64,000 bases of DNA from Hymenolepis diminuta (Eukaryota; Platyhelminthes; Cestoda; Cyclophyllidea; Hymenolepididae), in NCBI GenBank assembly GCA_900708905.1, contig CAADRB010000028.1:731655-795654 (forward strand). The letters run 5' to 3'. This document shows, piece by piece, positions 13,336 to 27,597 of the stretch. Positions within the stretch are counted from its first letter, which is position 1. Every line of letters starts with the position of its first letter. The notes under the pieces are model-generated. The model made no database searches. It had not been told where the DNA came from and saw only the letters and a list, made by a program, of their open reading frames with translations. The translations under genes and the position numbers were made by a program.

Positions 13336-14714
13336 TTGTTATTTTGCGTATTCAGAGGCTCCCCCAAAATTACGTTTTTAGCACTGCCAATGGGTAATAA
13401 TAATATTTAGATGTACGCAGATTAATGCTGAATCCATAATTTTTTATTTGATGTGATGTATTGATTTACGGCTACATCTGTAAGCGTCAATGTCTGGCTC
13501 CTACTTTATCTACTTATATGTGTCCCTCTTCGGTTCTATTCTTTTACTTCATAGTATAGGTTAATGATTTCTTCAGAATGTCTAGTCTTTGTCTGATTTT
13601 CGATCGAGTGATTTTTCTCTAATTATATCTCCGTTGGCTAATACTATCAAGGCGCCTAGCGTATAACAGACGCAAACATGGAGTCACTAACGTCGGAAAT
13701 GTTCAATATTATAGTTCCCCAAGACTCAGTAGAATGTCGATACAGTCGTAAATATTTAAAAATTATTTTCTATTATTTTTTAAGTAAAAGATATGAAATG
13801 ATCTAACAGAAGTAATTAATAAAATTGGCAAATTTTGGCGAAAGTGTCAGCTTGTAAATTCATACGCGGCTGCCCCATTTGTACTTAATTATATGGAATG
13901 ATCAAAAGCTGATTCCGGCTTTGCCGCTTGAAATCAGAACCTTGGGCGTGCAATATGGCCTGTCATGTAATTGTGTTATTTTTATATCTACACGCGTTAT
14001 GATTTTCACTTACCCAGGAAAAGGATTGCATTATAGGACCCTCAGGATTGAGTCATGGTTCATCAGAGTGGAATGTATGAATACACTTTAAGAAATCCCC
14101 CACCGGTTCAACCAGCTTATACGCGAATTTGGGGGGAAAAAATTTTTATATATGAGTCATTAGACATCACTAAAACCCATTAATTTTCTCTTTAATTTAT
14201 TCTTATTACTCTCCTGGTCGTCTTTACTTAAATGATCGAATAATGATTGCAATAGGAAAAACATCATGCTAGAAATCCTGCTAAAGAAGAAAATGAATTT
14301 TGGTCTGTAAAACTAAATAAAAATAATTATTAACTTTTTAAAGCACTATTTTTCCTTTAATTAAAAGCTTTTACTTAAAGTATTTTGGTTATTAATTTTT
14401 AATAATAGACATGTTGCACTTAAAGCTGATGCCTAATATGTAGATCGAATGAGTAGATAAAAAGTTCAATGTAGAAAAAGTTTAATTATCTCAGATTTAC
14501 GGTGATAAGATCATGCAAGCTGCTTAATATCATTTAAAATCACTTTGTTTTTTAACTTTTGCAGGAAAAAGACGAATTGAGATACAAGACGGCCACCATA
14601 GTTAAACAGCATGTCAATAACCGCTGGATATCGTAGACAAAAATTTACCCAATAATCAAAGTGACGAATTATGTAATATGAGTTATGGAGTGCAAACTAA
14701 CTATTGAGTAAATA

Positions 14715-14830
14715 TGGCATCATCCGATTTCGGAAATCAAACGAAATATTACTCTTTAATGCCCTGACACTACTTTCAGCATAATTTCAACCCATCCACC
14801 CCCCTCCCCCCTTTACCATCTATTGGCCTT
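14715..14830 (+). repeat. Dispersed repeat family R3, partial copy
   Basis: GAAATATTACTCTTTAATG, CTACTTTCAGCA and a C-rich tail, matching the second half of the 12.2 kb copy. Confidence 0.3.
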
Positions 14831-15849
14831 GAGTTTAACCAATTTCAGGTGCTTTTCTACAGCGAAAAAGCTTTATATTTCTGACTTGCTATGATTGTAA
14901 CAATTGGCATAAGTAATGGTTTAATGAAATTTTAAATTTTCTTTCGTTCACTTTCAACTCCAAATGGTAAACATGTGCCAGGATTTCGGTTTTTTTGTTA
15001 TTTACCAAGTTTACCCGTCCGTAACCCTCAAAACTGAATAAGCATTTCCTCAAATCCCCCTCGAAGAAAGATTAGAATTATTTAATTTCAGAACAGAGAA
15101 TGATATTTTACGTTACTAAGAGAAATTCAACAACTAAAACACAAACAGATATCTTGCATCTGCGAATCCGGCTATTTGTAAGAAAACTTACAGTCAATGG
15201 GCTACTTCAATTAGGATTTTCAGAATATTGGGTCATATAAGTTATGAGATCGAACCTACTCATGTGGTAGATGCCATTTTAATTGTGAATTGCACTTTTA
15301 ATGTTTCGGCAAATTATTTGCAGTTGATCAAGAAAAGTGCTTCTAAAGCTGGGTGCATCTGCATCGGTAGCTCTCCGCCAATTCCATCTCATTGCCAATT
15401 GTCTCTCGAATAGAAAATGTATTTATCTTTGTAAACATTGAGTGAGGGAGAGTTGGATGATATTTGTATGCCTTATGCAGCATTTAGACTTGGGTGAGAT
15501 TAAAATATGATAAATCCGGTATAGACAGGTTGATATTTCCCTGGCATTTCTTGTCTGGAGGTGGTATCGGCGGCATGACATGTGTATGTGCATGATTAAG
15601 TGTAGATAATTTTGGATTGCCGCCCGGTAGGTAGGAGAATATAGGGAACATTGTTGCTTCTTATATCTCAAGACTTTTTGACCTTTACATGCTTGTCTTT
15701 TTCGGATTAAACGATTTAATCTTACGGTAAACTCTGGTAAATAATTATAATTCTATAAAATGTCCCCAGTCTATTTTAGAGAGTGCTAGCTGCACTTAAA
15801 GTGAGTAGAGGAAAGATATCCTGGGGCCACTATAACAGCATATGATGGA

Positions 15850-15976
15850 TTCTACCGCCTCTCGTTTTGATCTGAATTAGCCTCCAACCATCCTCTTCAC
15901 TGATGGCGCGTCCTAAACATCGATCTCATGACCCCCGACTTGGTGCACCATAACGACTGCGCCACTGGTACACCAA
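15850..15976 (-). repeat. tRNA-like repeat remnant
   Basis: Minus-strand reading: CCAGTGGCGCAGTCGTTA (A-box-like) and GGTCATGAGATCGATG (B-box-like). The body resembles the other copies only weakly (CAGTGAAGAGGATGGTTGG). Confidence 0.45.
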
Positions 15977-16291
15977 TAATTCTATAACCTTGCTGTATTT
16001 CCAAGACATGGAAAAGGCACAAATTATTGTGTAGGATCTAAGCACGCCAGAAGAGAGAAAAATGTTTAATTTCAAAAAATGAGTGAATGGGGACAATATT
16101 TTTTGGGAGTCAAGGACTCAGAGGGAGTCAGCTCTTATTCTTCTTCTTCTGCATTCAGGAATCATCAAGGTGTCTACTTTCTCAAGATTCAATTTCATCG
16201 AATCTTTCACAAATTTTAATATTCTATTTATACTGAAAGTTGGGATGGCTTGATTCTTTTTTCATATAATTTTTATAACTACTGAACAAAG

Positions 16292-16395
16292 CAGTCTCCC
16301 AGTTAGCCGTCTGTCTGTGAGGTGCGCAGGGATCGATTCATCTCATCTCATTTTCATTTGTGAAGGTTCTATGACGGTGAGGGTCTCAATAGATA
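16292..16395 (+). repeat. tRNA-like repeat remnant
   Basis: CAGTTAGCCGTCTGTCTG then CAGGGATCGATTC. It resembles the head of copy 4; no body recognised. Confidence 0.35.
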
Positions 16396-19300
16396 GCTTT
16401 CTTCATGCACATCTTTTTGTTTTGGCCGTTTGATAATGCCCAAGATTGATTACTTTGCAAAATTTATCATTCGATCATTACTATCTTTCTCAGCCAACAC
16501 TTGCTTAGTATCTGCCCTTACTTGTCCCGGTCAAACTCTTTCACTTACCCGCCTTTGTGAGATGGGATTTCAACAGGACCTTAACCATCTTCTTTATGAA
16601 GATTTACATCGATTTCGTCTTGACTCCTGTGATTGTGCGGCAGATTTTCTGGATTTTCAGCTAATCCTCCACCATTCAACCAAAAATGCCCTTTATTACA
16701 TATCTTTATACCTCTTTTCCGTTTTTATGACATTTATTAAATTCTTAGATTTTTATTTTTTCATTGATTAACCAATATCATGTAATTTTATGGTCATTTT
16801 TAGCTAACCAAGCTAAAGAAGGCCATTTTATATGCCGTCTCTCTGAAATAAGGATTTGGCTCTAAACTCTGTCATTTTACCATCTTAAGGAAGCAGATTT
16901 AAAAAAAATTCACCTTTACTTAAATCTTATTAGTTGGTATCATCTTATTATCTTAACAACTAGAAGACAAAATTTATCGAAAAGAAATGATCAATCATTC
17001 GATTTTATCAACTAGTCACGAAGTTCTGGCATCACGCGGATAAATTCACTCAGATATCCAGGAGACAATTCATGAAATTCAAAATGCTGGCGATAGGCGT
17101 CACAATATTAAATACCTTCTTTCTCTTTAGGATAAGAATATAAGAGCACTTTTCTTCCATGAAATGCGGTGCTGATTTCGATTTTGATTTTTAGGTGTAG
17201 ACACATCTGTCCATTTCAAATAGGATAGAGACCGTTTTAATCCATAACCGTTTAACGCAACTTCCTTATTCACATGATTGTAATTCATAACATTTAATAG
17301 CAATGAGAAAACGTTGACACGCTATAATTTGGCAGATTTTAAAATTTACAATCAAAAATAAATTTTAACAACTACCACTAAGGGCTCGAATAGTGATAGG
17401 TGAATTGGTTTCATTATAAGTATAATAATATTGCTTGATTGTGATCAACTCCGATCATTAACACGAATTTTTCTCATATCCTTATTTTAAAATTCCTACA
17501 GAAACTTTAAAATGTGGAGGTGATTTTATTTGGTATTAATTGTCCAGAATTATAAAATGCACTAATGAAACGTGAAGGACCTATTAGAAAATAAACCTTT
17601 CATTTGAAGGGGTTGTAAGAAGAATGTCAGGTAGGATCCAGATTTATTTTTTGTCATGTTTATATTAACTTCAGAGGCTTTTAAGCATATTGAAATGTAT
17701 ATTATTTGATGCACGTTAAGTTACTGACAGGCTAGCGTGAACTGATGTGTTTGAATTAGTTGTCCCTAAGACCCCGTCTCATCGTCTGCCAACGGTTAAG
17801 ATTCGTCTGAAGTTGTATACTGATTTTATCTATTTTCTACTCCCTATATATTGATCTTCATGTTGTTTCATCAATCCTTAAGTAACTCATCGATCTGTCC
17901 CCGTTATCTAATTCTTACATATTGACCTTTTACCTCTTTCTGATTTGCCAATTTTGGGTCTACTAGTTCCAAAATTGATGTATTCTTTCTTTATTTTTTC
18001 CACACAAGTAAATAGACAGAGTTTATCATTCCTTATTTGTATTCTTCCCCAAAAATGAAATAGATTGCTTAATCGTATAGTTCCGCTCAGTTCTATTTCT
18101 ATTACTAATATTTTGAAACATATTTAATTCTCTAGTGTGTTATGAGACATGGATGCAATTTAAATATTTGGCATTTTAAGCATTTTGGCATATTTAGAAA
18201 AAATGGATAGCTATATTTTACTTTCACTTAAATTGAATATATAAAAATGGTCACTATGTCTAATAACACATGTGAAACAAATAATGGATTTCTATCAAAG
18301 ATTCCCCTATTACTTGCTAATTAATATATTTTCCCTGAATTACCATCGCATACATATCACATTTCACTGTTAGCTCACGCACTTCATAAAACCATTGGAG
18401 TTCAACTTGAGAGAACTCTAATGAGTTCTGCTATCACCTTAACCTTAACTATCTACTATTGCCTTTGCTATTTGGGAAAAACCTTTGTCGTAATCATTCG
18501 AACACCCAAATGAGCAAATCAGCTCCCGAATGCACGAATATGAATTTATTCAGGAAAAAATTCTTTAATGTGAACATTAGAACATGAAACAAGAAGAAGT
18601 GTATATGTACAACTCGACTTTGAACATCAAATTGCATAATACTTTTTGAAACCCTTGCTTAAATGGCTGCTTCTATTTGATCCCCTACTCTAACCTGTAA
18701 TGTTCTCTATCTTCAGGTGCTTCCTCACGATGAAAGCCTGCCAACTCTTTGCCTTGCCCTTGATAATAAACAAATAAATAATACGTAAGAGCCTACCCCC
18801 TTCTATTCACATTCAAAATTATTAGCATATCGATAAATTGTTCCTTTAAGTCTTGCATATTCCAACACTGGGCGAACTTAAGATATGGACACTTCACAAG
18901 GTCTGAAAAGACATTATCCGGGACACATGATGCTTATTGTTCGTTTGATTCTTCTGCGCACGTGTAAAAATCTGCCCTTGAAACCTTTGAAGTTTGAAGT
19001 ACTTGATTTGTGATGCCCACTCTGATTGTCACGCTGTCCTCCCTTTTCTGAAATATCTACGGATTTTAATCCAAAGGCATTATAAAATCACACCTTCTCA
19101 TGATACATTTCGAGTGCAAGGACATTGTTAAACAGTTAAGTTTGCTTCACCAACCGTTTTATATATCACGATGATTTGCTCTTTCTTTGCAGATCTCTTA
19201 TAGTTGATGGTGATTATTCTAAAACCTGATAATAATATATCAGAATGCTGAAAGAAATAATAATTATAACAACAACTCCCAAGTCTATTGAAGAAAGGGT

Positions 19301-20039
19301 TAGTGGGGAGAGGAGCAGTATCATGGGGCTTCTCATGTCCGAAACTCAAATTCTGCAACTACTTTTATCAGTCTTGCTCAACCAGAAACCGCACTACATT
19401 TCCCACACTGGCTGTGCATCAATAAACGCAAAATGACACCTATTCGACGCCCATTTTTGGGAAAAGATAAGAGAGTTGAGTTTTTCTGGTTGACATATTT
19501 GTTTTAAATCCTTCACTACTGGATAATATTTCAGTGAGATATATTGAATTTTCACTGTTAGATCTCGATCTTATGACCATCAGCCTTGTAAGTATGGACA
19601 GAACTAGCAATGTTACTCACAAGGGCGTGTTTGAGTTTTCTTCATAACTTGGCCTACTATTAGTATATTTTCCGTTGTACTATATAATTACAGTAGAAAC
19701 AATTGTAGGCAGTTCCAGCTAGCTCTTTTTCAGCAAAAAAGAGATATATGACGTAACTCACTTTTGTTTTAATCAAGAGTCAAAGGAAGTTTCCAGATTC
19801 ACCGGGCAGTAATGATTTGAAAAATAGCAATGTTGATTCCCCGTTTTTGAAAGCACACATCCCTACATCGATAAAATTTAAGCTAAAGAGTGAAATATAA
19901 AGCCTCTAATGAAATGCGGAAATTTGTCCAGAAAGCGATTCTTTTGCACTACTTAACGAGATCAATATTGCTCAGGTCCAATGATCAACAAGGACTTCTA
20001 GTATTCATATACCAGTTGCTTTAAGTTCCATAAAATACA

Positions 20040-20115
20040 AGCACATATCAGAATGCCATCTTCAACGTTGACATCAGATTCCATGTGGGCCTCTTCAAAG
20101 GATTTTTTGGAAAGA
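20040..20115 (+). repeat. Dispersed repeat family R2, copy 2
   Basis: CATATCAGAATGCCATCTTC, GTTGACATCAGATT and CCTCTTCAAAGGA, in the same order and spacing as copy 1. Confidence 0.5.
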
Positions 20116-21257
20116 AACAGAGCTTATTAAAATCATTTAATATGTATCATTTTTATTAATAAAAGGACGGAGCATAAATACACTTTTGTTAACTGACAGG
20201 CTCCTAAGCAGATTGTTTCAAACTGATCAAGCCTAACACATCAGATACATAGAGGAAATAAGCTAGATAAAACTTAAGTATTAAATATTACTATTTATCA
20301 GCGGATAATATAAGATGGTGCAATTTATCACACTTAATTCTCCATACTAGCTTTAATCATATTTTGAGTGAATGAGCTTCAGAACGCAGTAGAGAAATCA
20401 CTTGAATGAAATTAGAAATAACAAAGTAAAATCATCAAGTGTGTACTGATCACAAGTAAGAATAAATGAGGGGAGTAGATGCATAATATGGATCCTTTGA
20501 GAACTATCGGGAGGAGAACGATTGAGTATGCATGAAAGGGCTGACATCGTTCAACGTTGTGTGCATAATTAGAGCGATCAATGACTAGTCGGTGGTGATC
20601 AATAGCTAATGGAAATTGTGAGAATCGTTTTCGTATAAAGTCTGAGTGTTGGAAGTAAATGTACATAAAGAAAAACGAAAATTTAAAATACATCTGAGTC
20701 AACTCGGGTGAGCTCCACTATGTTTCAAATACCTTTTTCGGTCTCAGCTACATGTTCATGATCAAGGTGGACGACTAACTAACTATTCAATTAAGTAATA
20801 AGTAGAGTAAGTAATAGCATATTATCTTAGGGACTAAGAGACTAAGTGAGCCATTACACTTCTAAATTTTTTCTATCCTCGCCACACAATAAAACGAAGA
20901 AAGGAGGTCGATGGTTGGAGAGCTCTGTTGAGAACGGAGAGCAGCCTCGGTGGAGTGAGACTCTTTGAGTACGAAGATGCGAGATTGCTTAAATGCTAAT
21001 GTTCACGTCCGTTTAAAGAGGGGGATGGATGCATGCTGAGTAAAACAGACAGTCCGGGAACAAAAGAATTAGGGTCTTGTTTACGGTGACAGTCCTATAG
21101 CACTATTGAAAGTGCATCTGAAGGTTTGGGTTGAGATTTGGCAACAGTGAGCTTACCAGGGAAATCGAGATAGGTGCTCCTGAATCGTCGATTGGAGTTA
21201 ACCGTGGCTAAGTTCATTGCTGAATGGTCACAACGAACTCAATTAGATACTAAACCA

Positions 21258-21410
21258 CCAAATCATGAAAATGGAGCTTAGGAACATCTGGATATTAAGA
21301 TTAAAATTATATCCCTTATGAAAAAGTTTCCATAATTAAAGTAAGATTCTTGACATTATATACTCCCGTTCCATTCCCCCTTTCACCCCTTTCTGAACTT
21401 TATATCCACA
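21258..21410 (+). repeat. Dispersed repeat family R3, copy 2
   Basis: AATCATGAAAATGGAGC, GGAACATCTGGATATTAAG and a C-rich end CCCCCTTTCACCCCTTTCTG. Confidence 0.4.
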
Positions 21411-22557
21411 TCATATGTTCAGATGCTATTATTGTAAATTTTCTATTTATTACCATGCGTAAATACTTAAAATGCATTTCCCGAAAATTAATACTTCTTT
21501 CAACTTGGCTGTGAAATGTTAAACACTCTGAGAATTTGGTCCAGGAGTTTCAAGCTCGAATAAGTTTGCGCACTAATAGAGGAGTAATAATCGAATGAAT
21601 TTTGAGCGGTGATTCGCATGTGTATTTCTTCTCCCCTCTCTCACTCCCCCTCCCCCCCATCCCCGTGTAAATGCATGAAGGGGAAGGGGAGATGGTACCA
21701 CAATGCATGAAGATTGTGCGCCACATATACGCAACACGCACCCAAAGGGAACGCAGTTTAGATTTGACTCTTTTTATCTGTGTGAGCTTGCCCTTAGGGT
21801 TGATGTTAGTGGTCGGACTGGTAGGTTAAGGGACGGGGGTATAATCTGCGTCTGTTCACTCCGTTTTCCTTTGATTTTGGCCTCATTGTGTGCTGAAATA
21901 AAAATGTTATCTCTATCCAGCACCCTCTTTCTATGGTATCTCTACAAACATCCTTCAAGCCCAATTACGAGACGTGTTGTGTTTGTGTGTGGTTTTTTTT
22001 GTTACTAGTGCTTGAGAGAGAGAGAGGCATGTTTGTTGCAAACAAAGCCCACTTCTTAGTAATAGCTTTGTGAGTTTGCTTAATCGCGACGAGGCGAAGA
22101 GATGATTTTTAAGGTCGCGTTTGATGTGAAAATGATACAATTTCTTGCTTTCTCTCCATTGAGTTATAAAATACGAATGAGAATTGAGGACATTTTAACA
22201 AATGTGACACAACCAACTGACCAACCTAGGTCCCCCTAGGCACTTAATTCGAGGCTAAAGCGTAAATATGACCATGAGAAAATAAAGCAGATAATGGAAA
22301 TGCACATTTCGGTCATTATATGTAGGAAGATTGTGCTCTACCATTTATCATTATAGTCATTACCAGCGGTTGAGTAAAAAAAGCTTTTACACATTTTAAT
22401 AATGAAAAGTTCCGAATAAAGAGAAGAGCAAACAAGTTCAATAAGAAATGAAACTAGAGGTGCCATGAAGAAGCAAGTAATGAATTTGGGATTTCAGGAG
22501 TCATACTTTGTTTAAATGATGGAAAAATTGAGTAGTTTATGTTCCCATGTGAAGTAC

Positions 22558-22612
22558 AATTCACTTTATAATATCCAGATGTTCAACTTTCATGATCTGA
22601 CTTCCAACGTCA
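22558..22612 (-). repeat. Dispersed repeat family R3, short inverted copy
   Basis: The minus strand reads AGATCATGAAAGTTGAACAT then CTGGATATTAT, matching the start of the 21.26 kb copy in the opposite orientation. Confidence 0.35.
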
Positions 22613-25600
22613 TGGTTGATATTGTATTCAGAGTATTGAGACCTTTATGACCGGTTGACTAAGCAATACAGTTGGTTATCACAATTCAATCAATTTTTAT
22701 TTTGTTACAAACAAGATGAAACTAATGGTCATTTTTGGCATCTTGCGATAAATATTCTTACGAAACTTAAAAAAGTTATTCAGGACTAGCAGATATGTAA
22801 ATATTGCTTACAAAAAATTCGGGGGAGATCATAAGTCTATTATAAGTGAAAGTCTGAAGGCAAAAAATAAGAAAGAAGACCGTGTGAGAAGGACAAAAAG
22901 GAGAAGAGTATTAGAAACTGTTTGGAACTCCTTATTCTCTGAATAAGACGACTATGAAGATAGGAATCAATATTTACCGGTTGTGACGTGGTTTCTGCTG
23001 CTGTTATCTAGGTACCCACAAGGTACTGCTAAGCTACAGTTGGCTCAGGTCAAAAAAGAGAATATAGAAGTGTAGTCACCCCAAGTTACTTCGTTAAGTT
23101 TGCTGCTTATTGCCCATTATTTTGTCTGTCTATTTGTTGGGATAAAGGTTTCTTCATATGCTTCGCAGTTGAAGTTCAACCCGACACCAGACCGATGAGA
23201 AATCAGTCCGGAATATCTGTTGAGATGTCAGGAACTATGTACACCCACATGTCGATACGACTGACTTGGTGACCACCAGCGGGTTTTGCATTTCTCCTCA
23301 TAGGTTCTGTGATCTTTGATAAATTAGTTGAAACAATATGTATTTCAGCGAAGTGGCGATAAAGCATTTATCTGACAAGTTAGAGAACACAGGTTAGAAA
23401 TTTACCGGTGCGTACCCAATAGTCTCGTTGGAGATTTCATCAACTCCCATCTTCTCTAAATCTTCATCCACTCAAAACTAACAAAATAGATTCTTTGCTA
23501 ATTTTCATGGCAAATATGATGCGTCTTTCAAGCACAATTTTATGCTTGCTTTCGATTCAAAATATTTTATAAATTCAAGATAACCGAATGCGACAGGTGG
23601 CTAAGTTCCTAGACAGATTTCGAATATCCTAGAAATCCAGTCATAATATGAGCCCTAATCAGGTCGGGTATGGTAAGGAAATACCTTAGTAAAAAGTATT
23701 TTTTGTCAGTGATCTGATCCAATGACAAAAACATATATATATTTCGTTATTCCAGCTGCTCATTTTCTTAATAATCAGATTTATTATAAATCCAGAGATA
23801 AAAGTGTTACATATATTGTCAAATTATCGACTATGATATTGAAATAGTCCATAGCAATAACATTTTGTTGTGCCCATCGTACTCTATTTTGAAGAAATTG
23901 TAATGCTGTATCTTTCTAATGAATTAATTAGAATTATTGATTATAAGTCAATACATTCAATTTCACCGCTAAGTCGAAACATAATAGCGCTTGCCGATAT
24001 TATTTCAAATGACTATGACTCACAATTTGTCCAAATTTTTTATTTGATACTGCTACATATTCTGAAACTGTTTTTCATATTACTAAATAATCGTCCATAT
24101 TTTGAGATTCTGTGTATTTTTTATCATTACGTAAAAAATCTGGGATAATTCATCTGAGGAAACATATTCACCTTAAAGGAAGTAGTTGCTAATACTAGTT
24201 TAATTTATTAATATCACAAAATGCTATGTTAGGTATCATGGGGCATTTAATTCATGGCTGAATTATATGCAAAATAAAAAGGCTAAAATAGCTTCACCCT
24301 ATTCTCAAAAATAAAATTGCTTTAGTGGTGCATCCTGATTTAGTTGCAGAAGTTCTAGCTTAAGAGACTGATATGAGGTTGATAAAACAAATTAACCTAT
24401 TTCATTTTCAGCTTTAAGAACTCTATTGCTTCAAGATAGAAAGAAGACAAAATCTGTGACGGAATAATTATATTAAGTGAGGGCGACAGCTGATGGTCCT
24501 GTAATCAGAAAGATAAAATTACTTTTACGTGGTGGACTAAAGCTCAAAATGCGAGTAGTAGATAATCGGAGAAGGAAATGTATGAACAACTTGAAGGTTG
24601 ATGGATGAATAATGCACAGAACTGGGCAAAAGCAGGAAACCGGATAAAACTTGATAAACAAATTACTATAACAGTCACTTCAATCATCTGTTATTTCTGA
24701 CTCTCAGTGATCTGCCAAGCATATCCCTTCATTTCAACTAAACAGGTATTGCGATATTGTGCAGCCTCTTTCTGGTTTGTTCCTCCTTATATACGGTTTA
24801 AATGTGTTACAGATATAGACAGACTCGGCTGGCGAACAGCAAAATATTAGATCCCACAGACTGGTAACAACAGCTGTGAATAGATTTCAAGCCGTTCAAG
24901 AGATAGAGTAAGAGAGAAGGAGAACACAAGCATGCCAGAAAACAAATGCAAGACAGCTCCCTCTGGTAGTAACAACTGTTTATGTTTTCGGCTAGCGGCC
25001 GTCTGCGGCTTCAAAAGAAGCGTATCTCCGCCTTGGGAGGCTAATCAAAACTGACTAATCAAATGTGCGGTCAAGAGGAGGCAAAAAATGAAGTTGTTTG
25101 AAAGAAAGGGAACAGAAAGAAATAAAGATAGAAATGAAGCTCTAAAAGAGCGAAGATGAAAAAATTGAGAGACATCACTAAAACAAGTAACAAATGAGGT
25201 TAGTGCCAAACATGATACTGTAAAAGTTATGTTGGATTTTCGCCATTTCGCTGGGAAAAATAGCTGTCGCACGCATGTCTTTCGAGGAGAAATAAATTTT
25301 CTTTTATCTTCTATGTCATTTTTCTCTTTAACGAAGACTAAAATAGACCTTGAATGTCATTTTTTATTTGTATTTCTGTAAGATTTGTTTCGTGGTGAAA
25401 GTATGTTTAATAATTCTTCATAAACATTACAAAAGGAGTGTGAAACAAGCCGGTCTAATTTCGACAGTATTAAGTGTTGCATCATACAAAAGTATTGAAA
25501 TAAAGTGCAATTTTTACTACAATATTTTGATGGTTTCAATTAATTGTCACGATAAAAGAAAATTTTCCTTGCTTAATTCACCGTGAAAGTTTTCGGGGTA

Positions 25601-27597
25601 GAATGCTCCCTTTTAAATACCCAAATTTGACTATTAGATTTGTCCTAATGAACTGAAACATGTCAGTTCACGGGGTTATATTTAGCATTTTTATACAGTC
25701 CATAAGCCAAATTGTTGTATTAGAGAGAATATTTAAGTAAGGGAATGCACAATTTTCGAAACTGAGTGGTTGCAAAAATACTGAAAATTTCTATTGGAAT
25801 CAAAAATTTATATTAAAATGTAAATATTAGCTTATGACAGCAAAACGCTCTACTAAACTGAATATAGGAGTGGACTAATTTCGGATGTTGGCTTTCTTCC
25901 GACATCAGACAATCCAGAGGTGGATCATGAAACATGTGAAACCACAAGAGAATTCAAATCTCCGTTCATGAAAATCAATATAATTGTCTTTAATTGCCTT
26001 GAAAACTTCTTTTCAAATACAAATTAACTTCTCACCTATCTTAAAGGTGTTAAAGACAAAGTTGCGCAAGCTGCAGCTCGTGTTCCAGAAATATCCCTAC
26101 TTTTCAAGAAACACCATCTTCAAATTATACCTTCCTCCCTATTTACTAAGTGGAATGCTTATAGCTGTATGGCTTTATGTACAAATTATGTTTGTAATAC
26201 GAACATTAATTGATGATTTTTGTTGGACAAATGGATTTAATAGTGGCATGAAATTCGAGTTGCGATTGACGCCACTTTGGATTAAACACTCTCAGGGATA
26301 TTTAGGAGAGTTACATTCGGTTTGGAGCAATTGGATGAAAGTTGTAATAAGTGTCCTTTCACATGAGTAAGGTCTGTATCATTATTATTCTGCATTTTAT
26401 AAGCCAGGCCAAATTTATCCGATATCATTCCGGAAATGAAAAGGTATTAAAGATTGAGTGGTTGCACCACCCCCACCCTAAGAGCCGTAAATTCTTATAT
26501 GATCTTATGATAAAAATGAATGGGACAATGTAATGCACTGATCTTAATGGTTTTAATATCAACTATTATGTTAAATATTTTGACATAATAATTGTCATTG
26601 ATAAGAAACAGTGCGAATCACCAATCATCAATTTAAATAAAACAGCCTGCATTTTCTTTAAAAAAACTTTTAGATAATTTTAGATAGTATAGTTCATAAA
26701 GCGGTTATAAGAAAACGAAATCTTTAGAAACTGGGCCTTACCTTATCTAACCTTATCTAAATAGTGTGGGAAAATTATATCAGCATGTCGATGATTTCAA
26801 TATATTCCTCAGGTTTTGGGTATTAATCTGGATATTAGATAACTTATTTGTTTATTAATGCTCGACAAATATGACCAAGATTGCACAGTAAGCCAACTAC
26901 GGATAAGATGGTACAATCCACTGAATACTTTCAGGCTGGTTTTGTCCATATGGAAGTTCCACACAATAGTGTAAAGTTAAAGGATTTGACACTTAGGTAA
27001 TTTAGACGCACCGAGCAATGCACAAATAAATTTGTTGAACCCGTTTTAGCTTAAAAGGACTTTTACTGTGTATAGATAGGAGGTATTCAGCTATATAAAA
27101 TAAACACTATTCATTTCTATATAAAAATTTTCCATGAGAAACTTCATTTGCTAGATGGACTTATCCTGGGAATATGACACACTTACCTACACGCATACGT
27201 TTTCAATCATTTCTTGACATCTGTTATACAAATCCAGCGAGGCTGCCCATCTGGCAACTGCTATTTTCCTTCCTGGGGTGCAAATCATCATCAGACTGTT
27301 TGCCAAGTCTCTCTTTTCGAGACACGGGATTTATGAGCCTCTCTTTTTCATCAATGAAGAGATAGTATACAAATATACATCACCATCTGGACGAAAACTG
27401 AGTTAGCTAAAATAATAGTTTCATATGCATTAATGAACACTGAAATGTAAAATCCATTTGAATCACAGACTGCTCTTACATTGTATTTGGTAACTATAAG
27501 CACCAAAGCTACTTGTTGTGCTCGTCGTTATCAATGATTACCGTGGAAAACTCATTTTAGCATACATCATCGGCAGAGAAACTCGAATTCCGCCAAC

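Larger units (their letters stand above)
6950..15849. other. Long gene-free stretch upstream of gene A
   Basis: No exon chain recognised on either strand. A G+C-richer patch at about 9200-9500 has a G-rich run and frames open on the minus strand, but no splice partners. Degenerate dispersed repeats at 11.4, 12.2-12.5, 13.2 and 14.7 kb are listed separately. Confidence 0.5.
16400..27590. other. Long AT-rich stretch without a recognised gene
   Basis: Open frames up to 128 codons occur (for example 25984-26370 plus) but none matches a known family or joins by phase to another. A pyrimidine/purine-rich patch at about 21610-22030 contains C runs, a (GA)n tract near 22015-22026 and long open frames; it could be regulatory. 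Dispersed repeats at 20.0, 21.3 and 22.6 kb are listed separately. Confidence 0.45.

Noticed and set aside
16430..16771. 113-codon plus-strand frame
   Set aside because: No recognised domain, no splice partner, hydrophobic Phe/Tyr-rich tail typical of AT-rich non-coding DNA.
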